Assembly (NCBI GenBank): GCA_017548525.1
Contig: JAFYZV010000194.1
Coordinates: forward strand, 1-34,951
Origin: Prevotella sp.
Lineage (GTDB): Bacteria; Bacteroidota; Bacteroidia; Bacteroidales; Bacteroidaceae
DNA length: 34,951 nucleotides
Direction: 5' to 3'
Shown here: piece after piece, positions 17,322 to 25,016 of the stretch
How positions within the stretch are numbered: position 1 is the stretch's first letter
Layout: every line of letters starts with the position of its first letter
The notes under the pieces: model-generated
The model's input: only the letters and a program-made list of their open reading frames with translations
What the model was told of the DNA's origin: nothing
Database searches by the model: none
Position numbers and translations under genes: made by a program

Positions 17322-18269
17322 TTATGGGTTGAGGATGATACCCACCACCTCTGTGGCATCCGTGATGTTCACCTTGCCATCGCCGTTCACGTCGCCTCTG
17401 ATGGCGGCATTGGATAGTTGGATGGTCATCGTAGCCGCGTCGGAATTTTCATATCCCATCTTTGAGGCATAGACACTCACCGTATATGCCAGTGACAGAC
17501 TAACCTCGCTCGTTGCAAACATGCCACCGTCTGAGGGAGCGATATGAGTGATGAAGGTAACACCCTCCGTGTCGCAAGTGTATGATAGCTTGCCATTTTC
17601 ATAGGTGATGGTGGGTGTGGCACACTTGGGTATTGCTACGATATTGGCAAAGTTGTTCCAAGGGGCAGTGTCTTTGTAATCTTCTATGGCACTGGCTGGC
17701 ACATAGAGCGTGGAATTTTCCGATAGGGAGTTGAAATTGTTGCTGCTCTCACCCTCCACCGTGGGTACCGTTGTAGCAGAGCAATACACGGTAGCGAGGG
17801 GGCAGTTGCCAAAGGCATCATCATTCATCGATGTAAGGGATCCTGGCAGATAGACAGTTGACAGAGAAGTACAGTTCCTGAATGTCCTGTAGTCTATATA
17901 CGACACGCCCTCTGGGATGACAATTGACTGGAGCGACGGACAATTGTAAAATGCCATCTTTCCAATAGTCTCCACGCTATTGGCAATTTTCACCTCGCTG
18001 AGGTTAGTGCAATTGCGAAAGGTGTAGCTGCCGATATTGGTCACACCCTCCCGTATCTCTCCCTTGATGATGCTGTTTGCGTAAGAGTCCCAAGGAGAGT
18101 AATGCATGAAGTAATAGTCTTCCATGACACCTTTGCCACTGATAGTCAATTTAGAATCTGATGTTGTGAAAATCCATTGGCAATCGCCAGTAGTACCACT
18201 CTTGTCAGCCCATGTCAATAAGGGAAGGGTCATGATAAGGAAAGAGAATGCAAATCTTTTCATTTTCAT
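17322..18269 (-). CDS. BspA-type leucine-rich-repeat surface protein with dockerin-like tail
   Basis: A 315-residue exported protein with a signal peptide at about 1-21. Residues about 70-165 are BspA-type (Treponema pallidum-type) leucine-rich repeats of about 23 residues, such as VTNIGSYTFRNCTNLSEVKI and ETIGKMAFYNCPSLQSIVIP. A Cys/Gly-rich linker and an Ig-like stretch (ISYENGKL-like region) follow. The last 24 residues carry a single F-hand, GDVNGDGKVNITDATEVVGI, i.e. half of a dockerin. BspA proteins in oral and gut Bacteroidetes bind host matrix proteins or other bacteria; adhesion is inferred. It shares an operon with the phosphoesterase. Confidence 0.88.
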   Translation of the reverse strand: MKMKRFAFSFLIMTLPLLTWADKSGTTGDCQWIFTTSDSKLTISGKGVMEDYYFMHYSPWDSYANSIIKGEIREGVTNIGSYTFRNCTNLSEVKIANSVETIGKMAFYNCPSLQSIVIPEGVSYIDYRTFRNCTSLSTVYLPGSLTSMNDDAFGNCPLATVYCSATTVPTVEGESSNNFNSLSENSTLYVPASAIEDYKDTAPWNNFANIVAIPKCATPTITYENGKLSYTCDTEGVTFITHIAPSDGGMFATSEVSLSLAYTVSVYASKMGYENSDAATMTIQLSNAAIRGDVNGDGKVNITDATEVVGIILNP

Positions 18270-18302
18270 TGTTTGTTGTAATTGCTTTTATATGTTTTTT
18301 GT

Positions 18303-18349
18303 GGTGAACGGGCTGGAAGCACATTCTGCCCCTCCAGCCCGTTATCACC
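18303..18349 (-). other. GC-rich hairpin after small gene 2
   Basis: Arms AACGGGCTGGA (18307-18317) and TCCAGCCCGTT (18333-18343) pair over 11 bp around a 15-base loop, and outer GGTG/CACC arms add 4 bp with a 2-base bulge. It starts 21 bases after the stop at 18371 (minus strand). No T-run follows, so it is more likely an RNA stabiliser, processing site or attenuator than a simple terminator. Confidence 0.7.
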
Positions 18350-18370
18350 TATTGATGATAATCCTTTGGC

Positions 18371-18556
18371 TTAATAATCCCAAACGTTATGATATCTTTT
18401 TTTTGTTGTGCCTTCATCTTCATCTTCAAATTCGAAATGTCTCTTGGCACCCTGAACATCTACCACCGTTCCTCCTATCTCCCAGTCATCCATGAGCTTA
18501 CGCCCCGACAGGGCTAATATTTTCACATGAGGGTTTTGATATAATTTCTTTTCCAT
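18371..18556 (-). CDS. small hypothetical protein 2 (61 aa), paralogue-like to the one at 20.1 kb
   Basis: A 61-residue protein: MEKKLYQNPHVKILALSG at the start, an acidic EFEDEDEG patch, and NVWDY at the end. No signal peptide or transmembrane segment. It shares the MEKK start, an early basic/hydrophobic strand and the NxWD[YL] end with the 54-aa protein at 20079-20243, and both follow a secreted protein. Many Bacteroidales genomes carry such short ORFs of unknown role; precursor peptides are one possibility, without evidence of a processing enzyme here. The ATG at 18556 is preferred; a GTG three bases upstream is also possible given the Shine-Dalgarno site. Confidence 0.6.
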   Translation of the reverse strand: MEKKLYQNPHVKILALSGRKLMDDWEIGGTVVDVQGAKRHFEFEDEDEGTTKKRYHNVWDY

Positions 18557-18561
18557 CACGA

Positions 18562-18571
18562 ATCACCTCCC
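18562..18571 (-). promoter_or_regulatory. unusually strong Shine-Dalgarno site
   Basis: Minus strand GGGAGGTGAT, close to full anti-SD complementarity, sits between the stop of the 468-aa gene (18573) and the start of small gene 2, 5-9 bases upstream depending on GTG or ATG. Most neighbours lack any such site, suggesting high translation of the small protein. Confidence 0.7.
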
Positions 18572-18572
18572 T

Positions 18573-19979
18573 TTACTGTATTAATACTTTCTTGCCATTG
18601 ATGATGTAAATGCCCTTGGTGAGACTTTCTGAGGAGATGCGGCGACCTTGCAAGTCGTATACCACACCATGACGGTCGTTCATCTGTACGCCGTCAATGC
18701 CATCGAGGAAGCCACCGTCTTCACTCACCACCTGGTCTTCCTCGGGTAAGTCTGCTACACCATCGAAATTGATTTTAAATGCACTGGGCATCATGGATGC
18801 GGTTGCCGCCGTGGCGGGTAACTGAAGCCAAGCCTTGTTGGCTCCCATATATTTTCCACTATATTTGAAAAATCCTATCCTGTTGCCCACAGCAGCCAAT
18901 ACGCGCATGTTCTCGTTTTCATTGATAGTAACATCGCTTGCATATATTCTGCCTTTTGCAGTCGTGGTATATCTGGAAAAGGTTAGTCCCTTATCCACTC
19001 CATTTGCATTCAATCCGTCTGTATTACAATAATATGTTCCTGAAAGATAATTGGTGTTTGAATATTTAGAAGTCACATTGGGGTCTGGGGCATAAGATGT
19101 ACTACTGACAGCACTACATGTAAGTGGTTCCCCAGAAGGTATTAGCGAAGGGGTATTTGATGTACATTCCAAGACAACCGGTGTTCCTGCAGGTACTTTT
19201 CCTCCTGTTGTTTTAATGGATAACATTGTCACCTGTTGGTTATCTACGTCAATGTCGGAAACCACATAAGCATTCAACACATCATTCCCTAATGTGAATG
19301 CAAAAGGAACATACAGTGTGGCATAATACTTGCCGTCGTGTTGGTAAACGGCATTGATTTTGAAGCTTGACACGGGTTCAATATACCAATATCCATTATC
19401 ATTGTTACTTTGTTCTTCGATGTTAAAAATGCCATCGTTATCCACAAAATAACGAGTGCCTAATGAATAGGAAGTAAATAAATAAGTACCTTTTAATTCA
19501 ATTGAAGCCGTATATCTTGTATTAGTTCCACTTCCATCTTTCTTTGTTATCATCGCATACCTATTTTTAAAAGAAGGTTTTACATTTCCTGTGGTACGCT
19601 GACCTGTTGTTAATGCTATTAAGCTCGTTCCTTCGGCAATAAGATTATATTCATTTCCTGAATTGTTTTTCAAATAAATCAACGTAGAGGGGGTGACATA
19701 ACCTTCAGACTCCTCTACCATGTGGATGTCAGTTTGTAAGTAAACCCCGGCACAAGCCAATGCCAAATTTTGAGCTTCGGTAGAGCTACTTAAATTTTCC
19801 GCTCCCCCTGCTGCCGTGTCTATTATGGGTGTATAATCAAACACGTGATTGGCGAAACTAATATAATGTGTAGGATGATAGCTGTTTCTCAACCTATAAT
19901 ACCCTGACCCGTTCAGTTGCGCCATCATTTGCGTTGCGCAACAAATGGCGAGAGCTATAATAAGAGTAGTTTTCTTCAT
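18573..19979 (-). CDS. secreted protein with type IX-like C-terminal sorting signal (468 aa)
   Basis: A signal peptide (about 1-20, ends QMMA) is followed by GYYRLRNSYHPTHYISFANHVF, a pattern shared with Prevotella exported proteins. The last 30 residues, VYDLQGRRISSE...GIYIINGKKVLIQ, match the type A C-terminal signal of type IX secretion cargo. No catalytic motif was recognised. A central stretch with YATLYVPFAF and GKVPAGTPVVLE is similar to GTMYTDFGY and NKVPAQTPVLIEG in the 579-aa neighbour, so the two are probably paralogues. It is 99 bases after small gene 1 with no promoter of its own seen, and 16 bases before small gene 2. Confidence 0.8.
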   Translation of the reverse strand: MKKTTLIIALAICCATQMMAQLNGSGYYRLRNSYHPTHYISFANHVFDYTPIIDTAAGGAENLSSSTEAQNLALACAGVYLQTDIHMVEESEGYVTPSTLIYLKNNSGNEYNLIAEGTSLIALTTGQRTTGNVKPSFKNRYAMITKKDGSGTNTRYTASIELKGTYLFTSYSLGTRYFVDNDGIFNIEEQSNNDNGYWYIEPVSSFKINAVYQHDGKYYATLYVPFAFTLGNDVLNAYVVSDIDVDNQQVTMLSIKTTGGKVPAGTPVVLECTSNTPSLIPSGEPLTCSAVSSTSYAPDPNVTSKYSNTNYLSGTYYCNTDGLNANGVDKGLTFSRYTTTAKGRIYASDVTINENENMRVLAAVGNRIGFFKYSGKYMGANKAWLQLPATAATASMMPSAFKINFDGVADLPEEDQVVSEDGGFLDGIDGVQMNDRHGVVYDLQGRRISSESLTKGIYIINGKKVLIQ

Positions 19980-20033
19980 GATTTGCTCAATTTAAATGTT
20001 TATCAATTCGTAAATAATCATACAACACAATAG

Positions 20034-20063
20034 GGGGCGGCTTTCCCCTTGGGATGCCGCCCC
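20034..20063 (-). other. GC-rich hairpin after small gene 1
   Basis: Arms GGGGCGGC (20034-20041) and GCCGCCCC (20056-20063) pair perfectly; an inner TCCC/GGGA stem closes a CTT loop. It starts 15 bases after the stop at 20079 and lacks a following T-run, matching the placement of the hairpin after small gene 2. Confidence 0.65.
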
Positions 20064-20078
20064 ATCTTTTACAGTGCA

Positions 20079-20243
20079 TTACAAATCCCACATGTTGTCT
20101 TTTGGCTTCGAATTGGGGTTTTCTACCCAATTATCATCGTTTCCAACGATAAATCCATTTGGTGTGGTGCTACCTTCGAGCAAACTACCTTTTTCCACGA
20201 TTTCAATCTTGTTGCAACGTGGGATGACATACTTCTTTTCCAT
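20079..20243 (-). CDS. small hypothetical protein 1 (54 aa)
   Basis: A 54-residue protein starting MEKKYVIPRCNKIEIVEKGS and ending NMWDL. No signal peptide. The ATG at 20243 is chosen over a longer frame that would overlap the preceding gene; it matches the MEKK start of small protein 2. It sits 19 bases after the stop of the 579-aa secreted protein and 15 bases before a GC-rich hairpin. Function unknown. Confidence 0.55.
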   Translation of the reverse strand: MEKKYVIPRCNKIEIVEKGSLLEGSTTPNGFIVGNDDNWVENPNSKPKDNMWDL

Positions 20244-20262
20244 AATGACTCGATTATAATGA

Positions 20263-22002
20263 TTATTTGTTAAACATAACTTTCTTTCCATTCACGATGA
20301 CGACGCCGTTGAACGAATTGTTCACCTTGCGACCTTGTAGGTCGTATATGGTTTCATTGGCATTGGCTTCGTTGTTCACCTCACTGATGCCCGTAGCTTG
20401 CCCATCGAACGACAGGAAGTTAGCACCCTTGGCTTCAAACTCATATTGTGGGTTGTAGAGGAATGCCTTGTTGCCAGGCAGCTCTCCCTTATACTTGAAG
20501 AATCCCAACAAGCCGTCATTGCTGCCAGAATAACCTTTGTTAAAGACACGTACAACACCATCATACGTGAATTCTGAACCCATAGCTTCTTCCAACTCGG
20601 AAGCCGAAAGGGTGAAGAAGAACTTGTTGTTCACTGTGCCGGCGGTCTTCAGCGTCAGATATGCATAATCCTGAACGGCTTCGACATAATTAGAAACCAA
20701 TCCATAGATGGAAGAAATCATGTCGTTCACGATTCCATATTCCTTGATCAGGAAGTCATTGCCCACCAGCAGGTTCGTTCCACGATAAGCACCGATGCCA
20801 TCTGTTGGGGTCAACTGCAATGCTGTTTTATTTCCCTCGATGAGTACAGGTGTTTGTGCGGGTACCTTGTTGCCGATTTCCGCAGCGATGGCATATCCGT
20901 CTGCCGTGATCTCAGAGATGGCGTATGCAGTGCAGTTGGCGGGGAGCTTGTAGCCGAAGTCGGTGTACATAGTACCATAATACATCTCGTCTTGTGTCAG
21001 AGAAGAATTAAGGTTGAGGACAAAGTTGCTGCCCACTTCCTCCAATGTCCAGAACGTTCTCGCCTCATTGTTCTTGATGTCTTTGTTGCCCTCGCTGATG
21101 AAGGTGAAGTCGCCACCATCTGCCACTACGTAATACTTGAAGTCAGGACGAATCTGGTTGACGATTGTCTTAACCTTACCCCAATATTTCTGGACTGACT
21201 CTTCGTTTGCATAGTTCTCGAATGTCTGTGATGTCTCTACGGCATTGAGGTAGTGAATGGCAGTAGTCTGCGCGAACAGCCAGACGTTTTTCTCGCTGGT
21301 AAGGACTTCTTGATAGAATGCCAACTTGGAAGCATCATCAACAGGCTCAGTCAATTTGCCGCCCATCTCTTGCCAGATGGTGTGTACGTTGAACTCCCAT
21401 TTAGCAGGGATCGTTGTCATGTGGCTGCCCTTTACCTTGTTGATCACCTTCAAGAGAATCTTGTTGATGGTCTCTTCCAATCCCGGTTCCATCAACTTGC
21501 TGTCCACCTTTGCCTTGTTCTCCTGGTAGAACTCCACGACGGGAGCCATGCTTGGGGTCTTGACATAGATACGGTAGCCCAGGTCTGTCTCCTCAACATA
21601 GAAGCTGGGGTCGAAGTTTTCATTGAACTTTTCCATAATGGCATCCACGCCCGTCGTTCCGAGGAGGTAGTCGTCTCCCGAGCCTTCAACGGCGAGTTTA
21701 TTCACCACGAGTTCCACAATCTCAGGAATGTACTTCATGGCGCGCCCGACGGCATTGGGCACGTCTACGCCTTGAGAGCGCAGCTCTGTCACCTTGCCGT
21801 TGTCATCGGTGGCAACCTTAATTACGCAGCCAGGCAATGTGTTCGGCGAAGTGGCGTTTGGGGCTGCGGTGAAACGGCCTTTCACTTGAACATAATTGTT
21901 CGATGCGTTGTTCTTGATGTAATAGTAGCCATCAAGCGATTGTGCTTGCAACCCCAATACGGCGAAAAGGGTTAGCATCAAGGTTAGTGATAATTTTTTC
22001 AT
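20263..22002 (-). CDS. secreted protein with type IX-like C-terminal sorting signal (579 aa)
   Basis: Signal peptide at about 1-20 (ends GLQA), then DGYYYIKNNASNNYVQVKG, like the start of the 468-aa neighbour. The final 28 residues, IYDLQGRKVNNSF...VIVNGKKVMFNK, are a type IX sorting-like tail. No enzymatic motif was seen; the middle is helical with LLVNK/EFYQENKAKVDSKL-type segments. It is the first gene of the run and has a consensus promoter with a leader of about 70 bases. A cell-surface role is inferred from the targeting signals only. Confidence 0.8.
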   Translation of the reverse strand: MKKLSLTLMLTLFAVLGLQAQSLDGYYYIKNNASNNYVQVKGRFTAAPNATSPNTLPGCVIKVATDDNGKVTELRSQGVDVPNAVGRAMKYIPEIVELVVNKLAVEGSGDDYLLGTTGVDAIMEKFNENFDPSFYVEETDLGYRIYVKTPSMAPVVEFYQENKAKVDSKLMEPGLEETINKILLKVINKVKGSHMTTIPAKWEFNVHTIWQEMGGKLTEPVDDASKLAFYQEVLTSEKNVWLFAQTTAIHYLNAVETSQTFENYANEESVQKYWGKVKTIVNQIRPDFKYYVVADGGDFTFISEGNKDIKNNEARTFWTLEEVGSNFVLNLNSSLTQDEMYYGTMYTDFGYKLPANCTAYAISEITADGYAIAAEIGNKVPAQTPVLIEGNKTALQLTPTDGIGAYRGTNLLVGNDFLIKEYGIVNDMISSIYGLVSNYVEAVQDYAYLTLKTAGTVNNKFFFTLSASELEEAMGSEFTYDGVVRVFNKGYSGSNDGLLGFFKYKGELPGNKAFLYNPQYEFEAKGANFLSFDGQATGISEVNNEANANETIYDLQGRKVNNSFNGVVIVNGKKVMFNK

Positions 22003-22078
22003 ACGATTAATGATAAATTAAATATGTTAATAGATATAAACAATTGTCTAATAATAGTATTTATGTACATTTCTTCGC

Positions 22079-22110
22079 CAAAGATATAGATATATTTTTA
22101 ACTATACAAA
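22079..22110 (-). promoter_or_regulatory. promoter of the secreted-protein run
   Basis: Minus strand: TTTG (22110-22107), a 20-base spacer, then TATCTTTG (22086-22079), an exact match to TTTG-N20-TAnnTTTG. The leader to the ATG at 22002 is about 70 bases and very AT-rich. Confidence 0.8.
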
Positions 22111-22233
22111 TATTTATTGATAAATTTTTCCATTTTTTTTATATTCATGCTTTTCTCTACATGCCGAATACTCATGTCATTTGTTACTAAGCGTTTTATC
22201 TCAATGATGTCAGTTCCACACGTCGATTTGTTT

Positions 22234-22605
22234 TGTCAATTTTTTATCACAAAATAACCGCAAATCCTTGCCACTTTTCGCATCAAGGTGATCTTTGGGC
22301 GGAAATAAGCCGATTTTTAGAGTTTTTGTAATCCATTGAATATCAATGCTATACGAAACAACCCACATCATGACCCCTTCTAAATACCCCATTTTAACGT
22401 TTTTTGTGTGGCATTTGTCATTCGTAGAAGCCCCTTTTTCCAAAAATAAATGTGGCATCTACGAAAGATAAGTGCCGCATAAAAATAGTTAAATTGGCAT
22501 TTCCGCCCCCAAAAACCAATAAATCCACACTTTTTGGATGATGCAGTTATCCTCTTTCATTCTATTTCACAACTTTTCAGAGCATCGTTTTGTCAGAATT
22601 TTTCA
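22234..22605. repeat. dispersed intergenic repeat, copy A (about 370 bp)
   Basis: This non-coding stretch aligns with 34559-34930 in the same orientation. The first 22 bases (22234-22255 vs 34559-34580) are identical. ATCTTTGGGC follows at the same distance in both (22291 and 34616) with no gap. Further matching blocks are TAAAT.CCCC (22381 vs 34728), GGCATT (22410 vs 34757), CATTCTATTTCA (22558 vs 34882) and TTTTGTCA-N3-TTTTTCA (near 22588 vs 34913). A 22-base length difference opens and closes between the blocks. Copy A lies between the divergent 579-aa and sigma-factor genes. Confidence 0.75.
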
Positions 22606-22654
22606 TCATAATTTCTATAGCTCAATACATCATGAAAGAACTTTTTTTCATCAA

Positions 22655-22673
22655 TTATCTTTCCCGAAGATAA
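22655..22673. promoter_or_regulatory. inverted repeat upstream of the sigma-factor gene
   Basis: Perfect 7-bp arms TTATCTT and AAGATAA around TCCCG, 51 bases before the likely GTG start of the ECF sigma gene. This could be an operator or the upstream part of an alternative-sigma promoter; no TAnnTTTG box was found here. Confidence 0.4.
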
Positions 22674-22724
22674 ACCGATTTGCATTTTTTTGCGTTATAT
22701 GGATGTAACACCAAGGAAGAAAGC

Positions 22725-23246
22725 GTGAGACAAGGCATCGACATCAACGAATTGGAACGTATCATCGACGAGTATCAAGACAAACTCTACCAGTTTGCTT
22801 TCTTTCGGTTAGGTGACTATGGCCAGGCACAAGACGTGGTGCAAGACGCTTTTGTGGCACTCTATGGCAAGCGAGCCGACATTCGGAAAGATAACTTGAA
22901 GGCTTGGCTTTATCGGGTGGTGTACAACAGGTGCGTGTCGATTCACCGCGAGAGACAAAGACGCACGATGGTATCCTTGTCACAAGCGGCAATGCTTACC
23001 GAAGCCACAGGGTACAAGGATGTTGCCGATGAGGGAGTTAAGGAATTTCGGCGCATTGAGAAATTGTTGGAACGCTTACCTGAAGAACAGGCAACGGTGG
23101 TCAAGATGCGGTTTACGGACGGCCTGTCGTTTGTGGAGATTGCCGCCATCCTGGGACTCTCTGACAACACGGTGAAGAGTCGCTACCGTTATGCGATAGC
23201 CAAGTTGCGCAAGGAATATTCCCTAATGACTTTTGATGATGAATAA
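22725..23246 (+). CDS. ECF-family RNA polymerase sigma factor
   Basis: A protein of 173 residues from a GTG at 22725, preceded by AAGGAAGAAAGC; a TTG at 22680 would add 15 unlike residues and is less likely. Region 2 (about 13-78) contains LYQFAFFRLGDYGQAQDVVQD, AFVALY and AWLYRVVYNRCVS. Region 4 (about 108-165) has LERLPEEQATVVKMRF and the helix-turn-helix FVEIAAILGLSDNTVKSRYRYA. The two linked regions without region 1 or 3 are diagnostic of group 4 sigma factors. The downstream one-helix protein and exported protein form an operon with it (gaps of 23 and 12 bases). Confidence 0.9.
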   Translation: MRQGIDINELERIIDEYQDKLYQFAFFRLGDYGQAQDVVQDAFVALYGKRADIRKDNLKAWLYRVVYNRCVSIHRERQRRTMVSLSQAAMLTEATGYKDVADEGVKEFRRIEKLLERLPEEQATVVKMRFTDGLSFVEIAAILGLSDNTVKSRYRYAIAKLRKEYSLMTFDDE

Positions 23247-23269
23247 AACATGAAATTGACTGACAAGAT

Positions 23270-23992
23270 ATGAATGAACTGAAGCCAAAAATCCAACTTT
23301 ATGCTCCCGCCTCACTGAAACGAAACGTGATGGAGCGCATCGAAAAGCAACGCATTCGCAGGAGGAGAGTCATCGCTATCAAATGGTGTGCCGTGGCAGC
23401 GGTTGCCATGATAGGTGTCATGACATTTGCCCTTTGGCTGCGTTCCTCGACAGAGAAACGCTTGGTGGTCAGCAACCATTCTGCCATGCCCGTGGTGGAT
23501 AAAAATCCTTTGCCAGTCGTCGAGGATGTCCAAAATACAACCATTTTGGCGAATAACACCATGATGAATGACCGAAGACAAAGGAAGAATGTCTCTACCA
23601 ACCGACCCCGCAAAGCCATCTGCCCACAACCGACAACGGGAAAAGAGGAGGCATCCCCCAAGAGCGACCGCCAAGATGAAATCATCTACGTAGGGTTTAC
23701 ACGGGAAACGCCTGACCCCATCAATAGGGCAGACAAATCACAAGATAGGGTGTCTCCCCCTCTTCATCCCCAACCATTTACTCCCGAGGAGCAACTTCTC
23801 ATTGACCAAATGAATCAACGCCGTGACATTGTATATGCTCGATTGGTGGATGAGTTGCAACAAGCCTCTTTTACTCAACAACGGTTGCACCGAGTGGCAT
23901 ACGAGCAATTGATGCAAGTGCGGCAACTCATCCACGATGCCACCCCTCAACCCCGTCAAGATGAAACCAGAAAAGAAGTGAGAACCATCTAA
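23270..23992 (+). CDS. one-helix membrane protein, probable anti-sigma factor
   Basis: A 240-residue protein not matched to a named family. A short basic cytoplasmic N-terminus (KRNVMERIEKQRIRRRRV) precedes one membrane helix at about 38-57, and a long Pro/Gln-rich, low-complexity extracytoplasmic part ends in a helical FTPEEQLLIDQMNQRRDIV segment. Position directly behind an ECF sigma gene and the one-helix topology suggest the cognate anti-sigma factor, although no zinc-binding HxxxCxxC motif is present. That role is inferred from context. Confidence 0.55.
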   Translation: MNELKPKIQLYAPASLKRNVMERIEKQRIRRRRVIAIKWCAVAAVAMIGVMTFALWLRSSTEKRLVVSNHSAMPVVDKNPLPVVEDVQNTTILANNTMMNDRRQRKNVSTNRPRKAICPQPTTGKEEASPKSDRQDEIIYVGFTRETPDPINRADKSQDRVSPPLHPQPFTPEEQLLIDQMNQRRDIVYARLVDELQQASFTQQRLHRVAYEQLMQVRQLIHDATPQPRQDETRKEVRTI

Positions 23993-24004
23993 AAAGATAA
24001 TGAT

Positions 24005-24922
24005 ATGAAACGAAGAATCCTGACCCTCGCCCTGCTTGGTTGCCTTGCAACGATGACAGCCACGGCACAAGAAAACGTGAAAAACGCCTTCAACGAGTTC
24101 ATTGCATCGAAGAAAGTGATTGTAACAAAGACTATTTCTGAAGAACGGGACTTCACCAAGGCTAACCGTCCGCTTATCGCCAAGGCTGATGTTTATTCTT
24201 TTACGTTGAAGAAAAAAGACCGAAAGTTTATTGATGAAGTGCTGGCAGCCTTTGAGAAAGACCGCTCCAATGAGTATGTTTATACCGTCCTCACGCACAA
24301 TGGCGGACATGGCGTGCCCACCAATGCCCGTGAATTGCTTGTCGGCAAAGACCGTAAGAAGTCTGTGTACATCGGGATGAACGATGTCGAGAGTTGGCAA
24401 CTGCTCTGTTTGCTCGACCCTGCCGACTCCTCGCGTACCCACCGATATGCGTATGCTATCGAATGGAACGATGATGCGAAACAAGTGCAACTAACGGGTA
24501 AGATTCGCGGAAAGCTTGTCATCACGTATTGTGTCATCCCTTCAGACCTCCTCGATGCGTACGGGGGCAAGAAGAAGGATGACGACGTATCGACGAGTAG
24601 GATAGCCCAGGAGGTTTATAAGATGGGACTTGCTGGGAAATATGACCGATTTGAGAATGAGACGCAAATCCTTTTGGCGTTTAATGCCTTGAAGACGGAG
24701 TTTCTCAAGGGTAATACCTTCAACACTTCAGAGGGCGGAACCATCGCAATGACCATCTACTCGCTCTGCTCATACCTCGCCCCCATCATCAAGGACAAGC
24801 CTGATTTGCGCGAGCATCTTAGACAGGAAATTGGGACGATGATCAATGTGTGTGATGCTAATACCGACCTTGGCAAGAGCCACATTGGCTACCTCAAACT
24901 TGCCATCAAGGCATTGCAATGA
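24005..24922 (+). CDS. exported hypothetical protein in the sigma-factor operon
   Basis: A 305-residue protein with a clear signal peptide (about 1-21, ends TATA). No recognised catalytic motif. The N-terminal half alternates strands and charged helices (FNEFIASKKVIVTKTISEERDF, YVYTVLTHNGGHGV), and the C-terminal half is helical. It starts 12 bases after the probable anti-sigma gene and is probably regulated with it, so it may sense or respond to envelope stress. This is inference; the family is unknown to me. Confidence 0.6.
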   Translation: MKRRILTLALLGCLATMTATAQENVKNAFNEFIASKKVIVTKTISEERDFTKANRPLIAKADVYSFTLKKKDRKFIDEVLAAFEKDRSNEYVYTVLTHNGGHGVPTNARELLVGKDRKKSVYIGMNDVESWQLLCLLDPADSSRTHRYAYAIEWNDDAKQVQLTGKIRGKLVITYCVIPSDLLDAYGGKKKDDDVSTSRIAQEVYKMGLAGKYDRFENETQILLAFNALKTEFLKGNTFNTSEGGTIAMTIYSLCSYLAPIIKDKPDLREHLRQEIGTMINVCDANTDLGKSHIGYLKLAIKALQ

Positions 24923-24971
24923 TGGATGCCTGTGAATAAAGGATATTGTTTGTTAGACATATCTACGAAGA

Positions 24972-25006
24972 TTTCCTGCTCATGTCGCGAGGACAAGGGC
25001 AGGAAA
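24972..25006. terminator. hairpin between convergent genes
   Basis: Arms TTTCCTGC (24972-24979) and GCAGGAAA (24999-25006) pair perfectly; an inner TGTC/GACA stem sits across a 3x3 internal loop. It lies between the ends of the exported-protein gene and the membrane-protein gene. No T-run on either side, so termination is likely but not certain. Confidence 0.5.
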
Positions 25007-25016
25007 CATCTCTCCA

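Noticed and set aside
21253..21975. 240-codon plus-strand ORF inside the 579-aa gene
   Set aside because: Frame shadow; the minus strand has the signal peptide, sorting tail and promoter.
23738..24490. 250-codon minus-strand ORF over the sigma operon
   Set aside because: Straddles two plus-strand genes with clear features and has no start signals.
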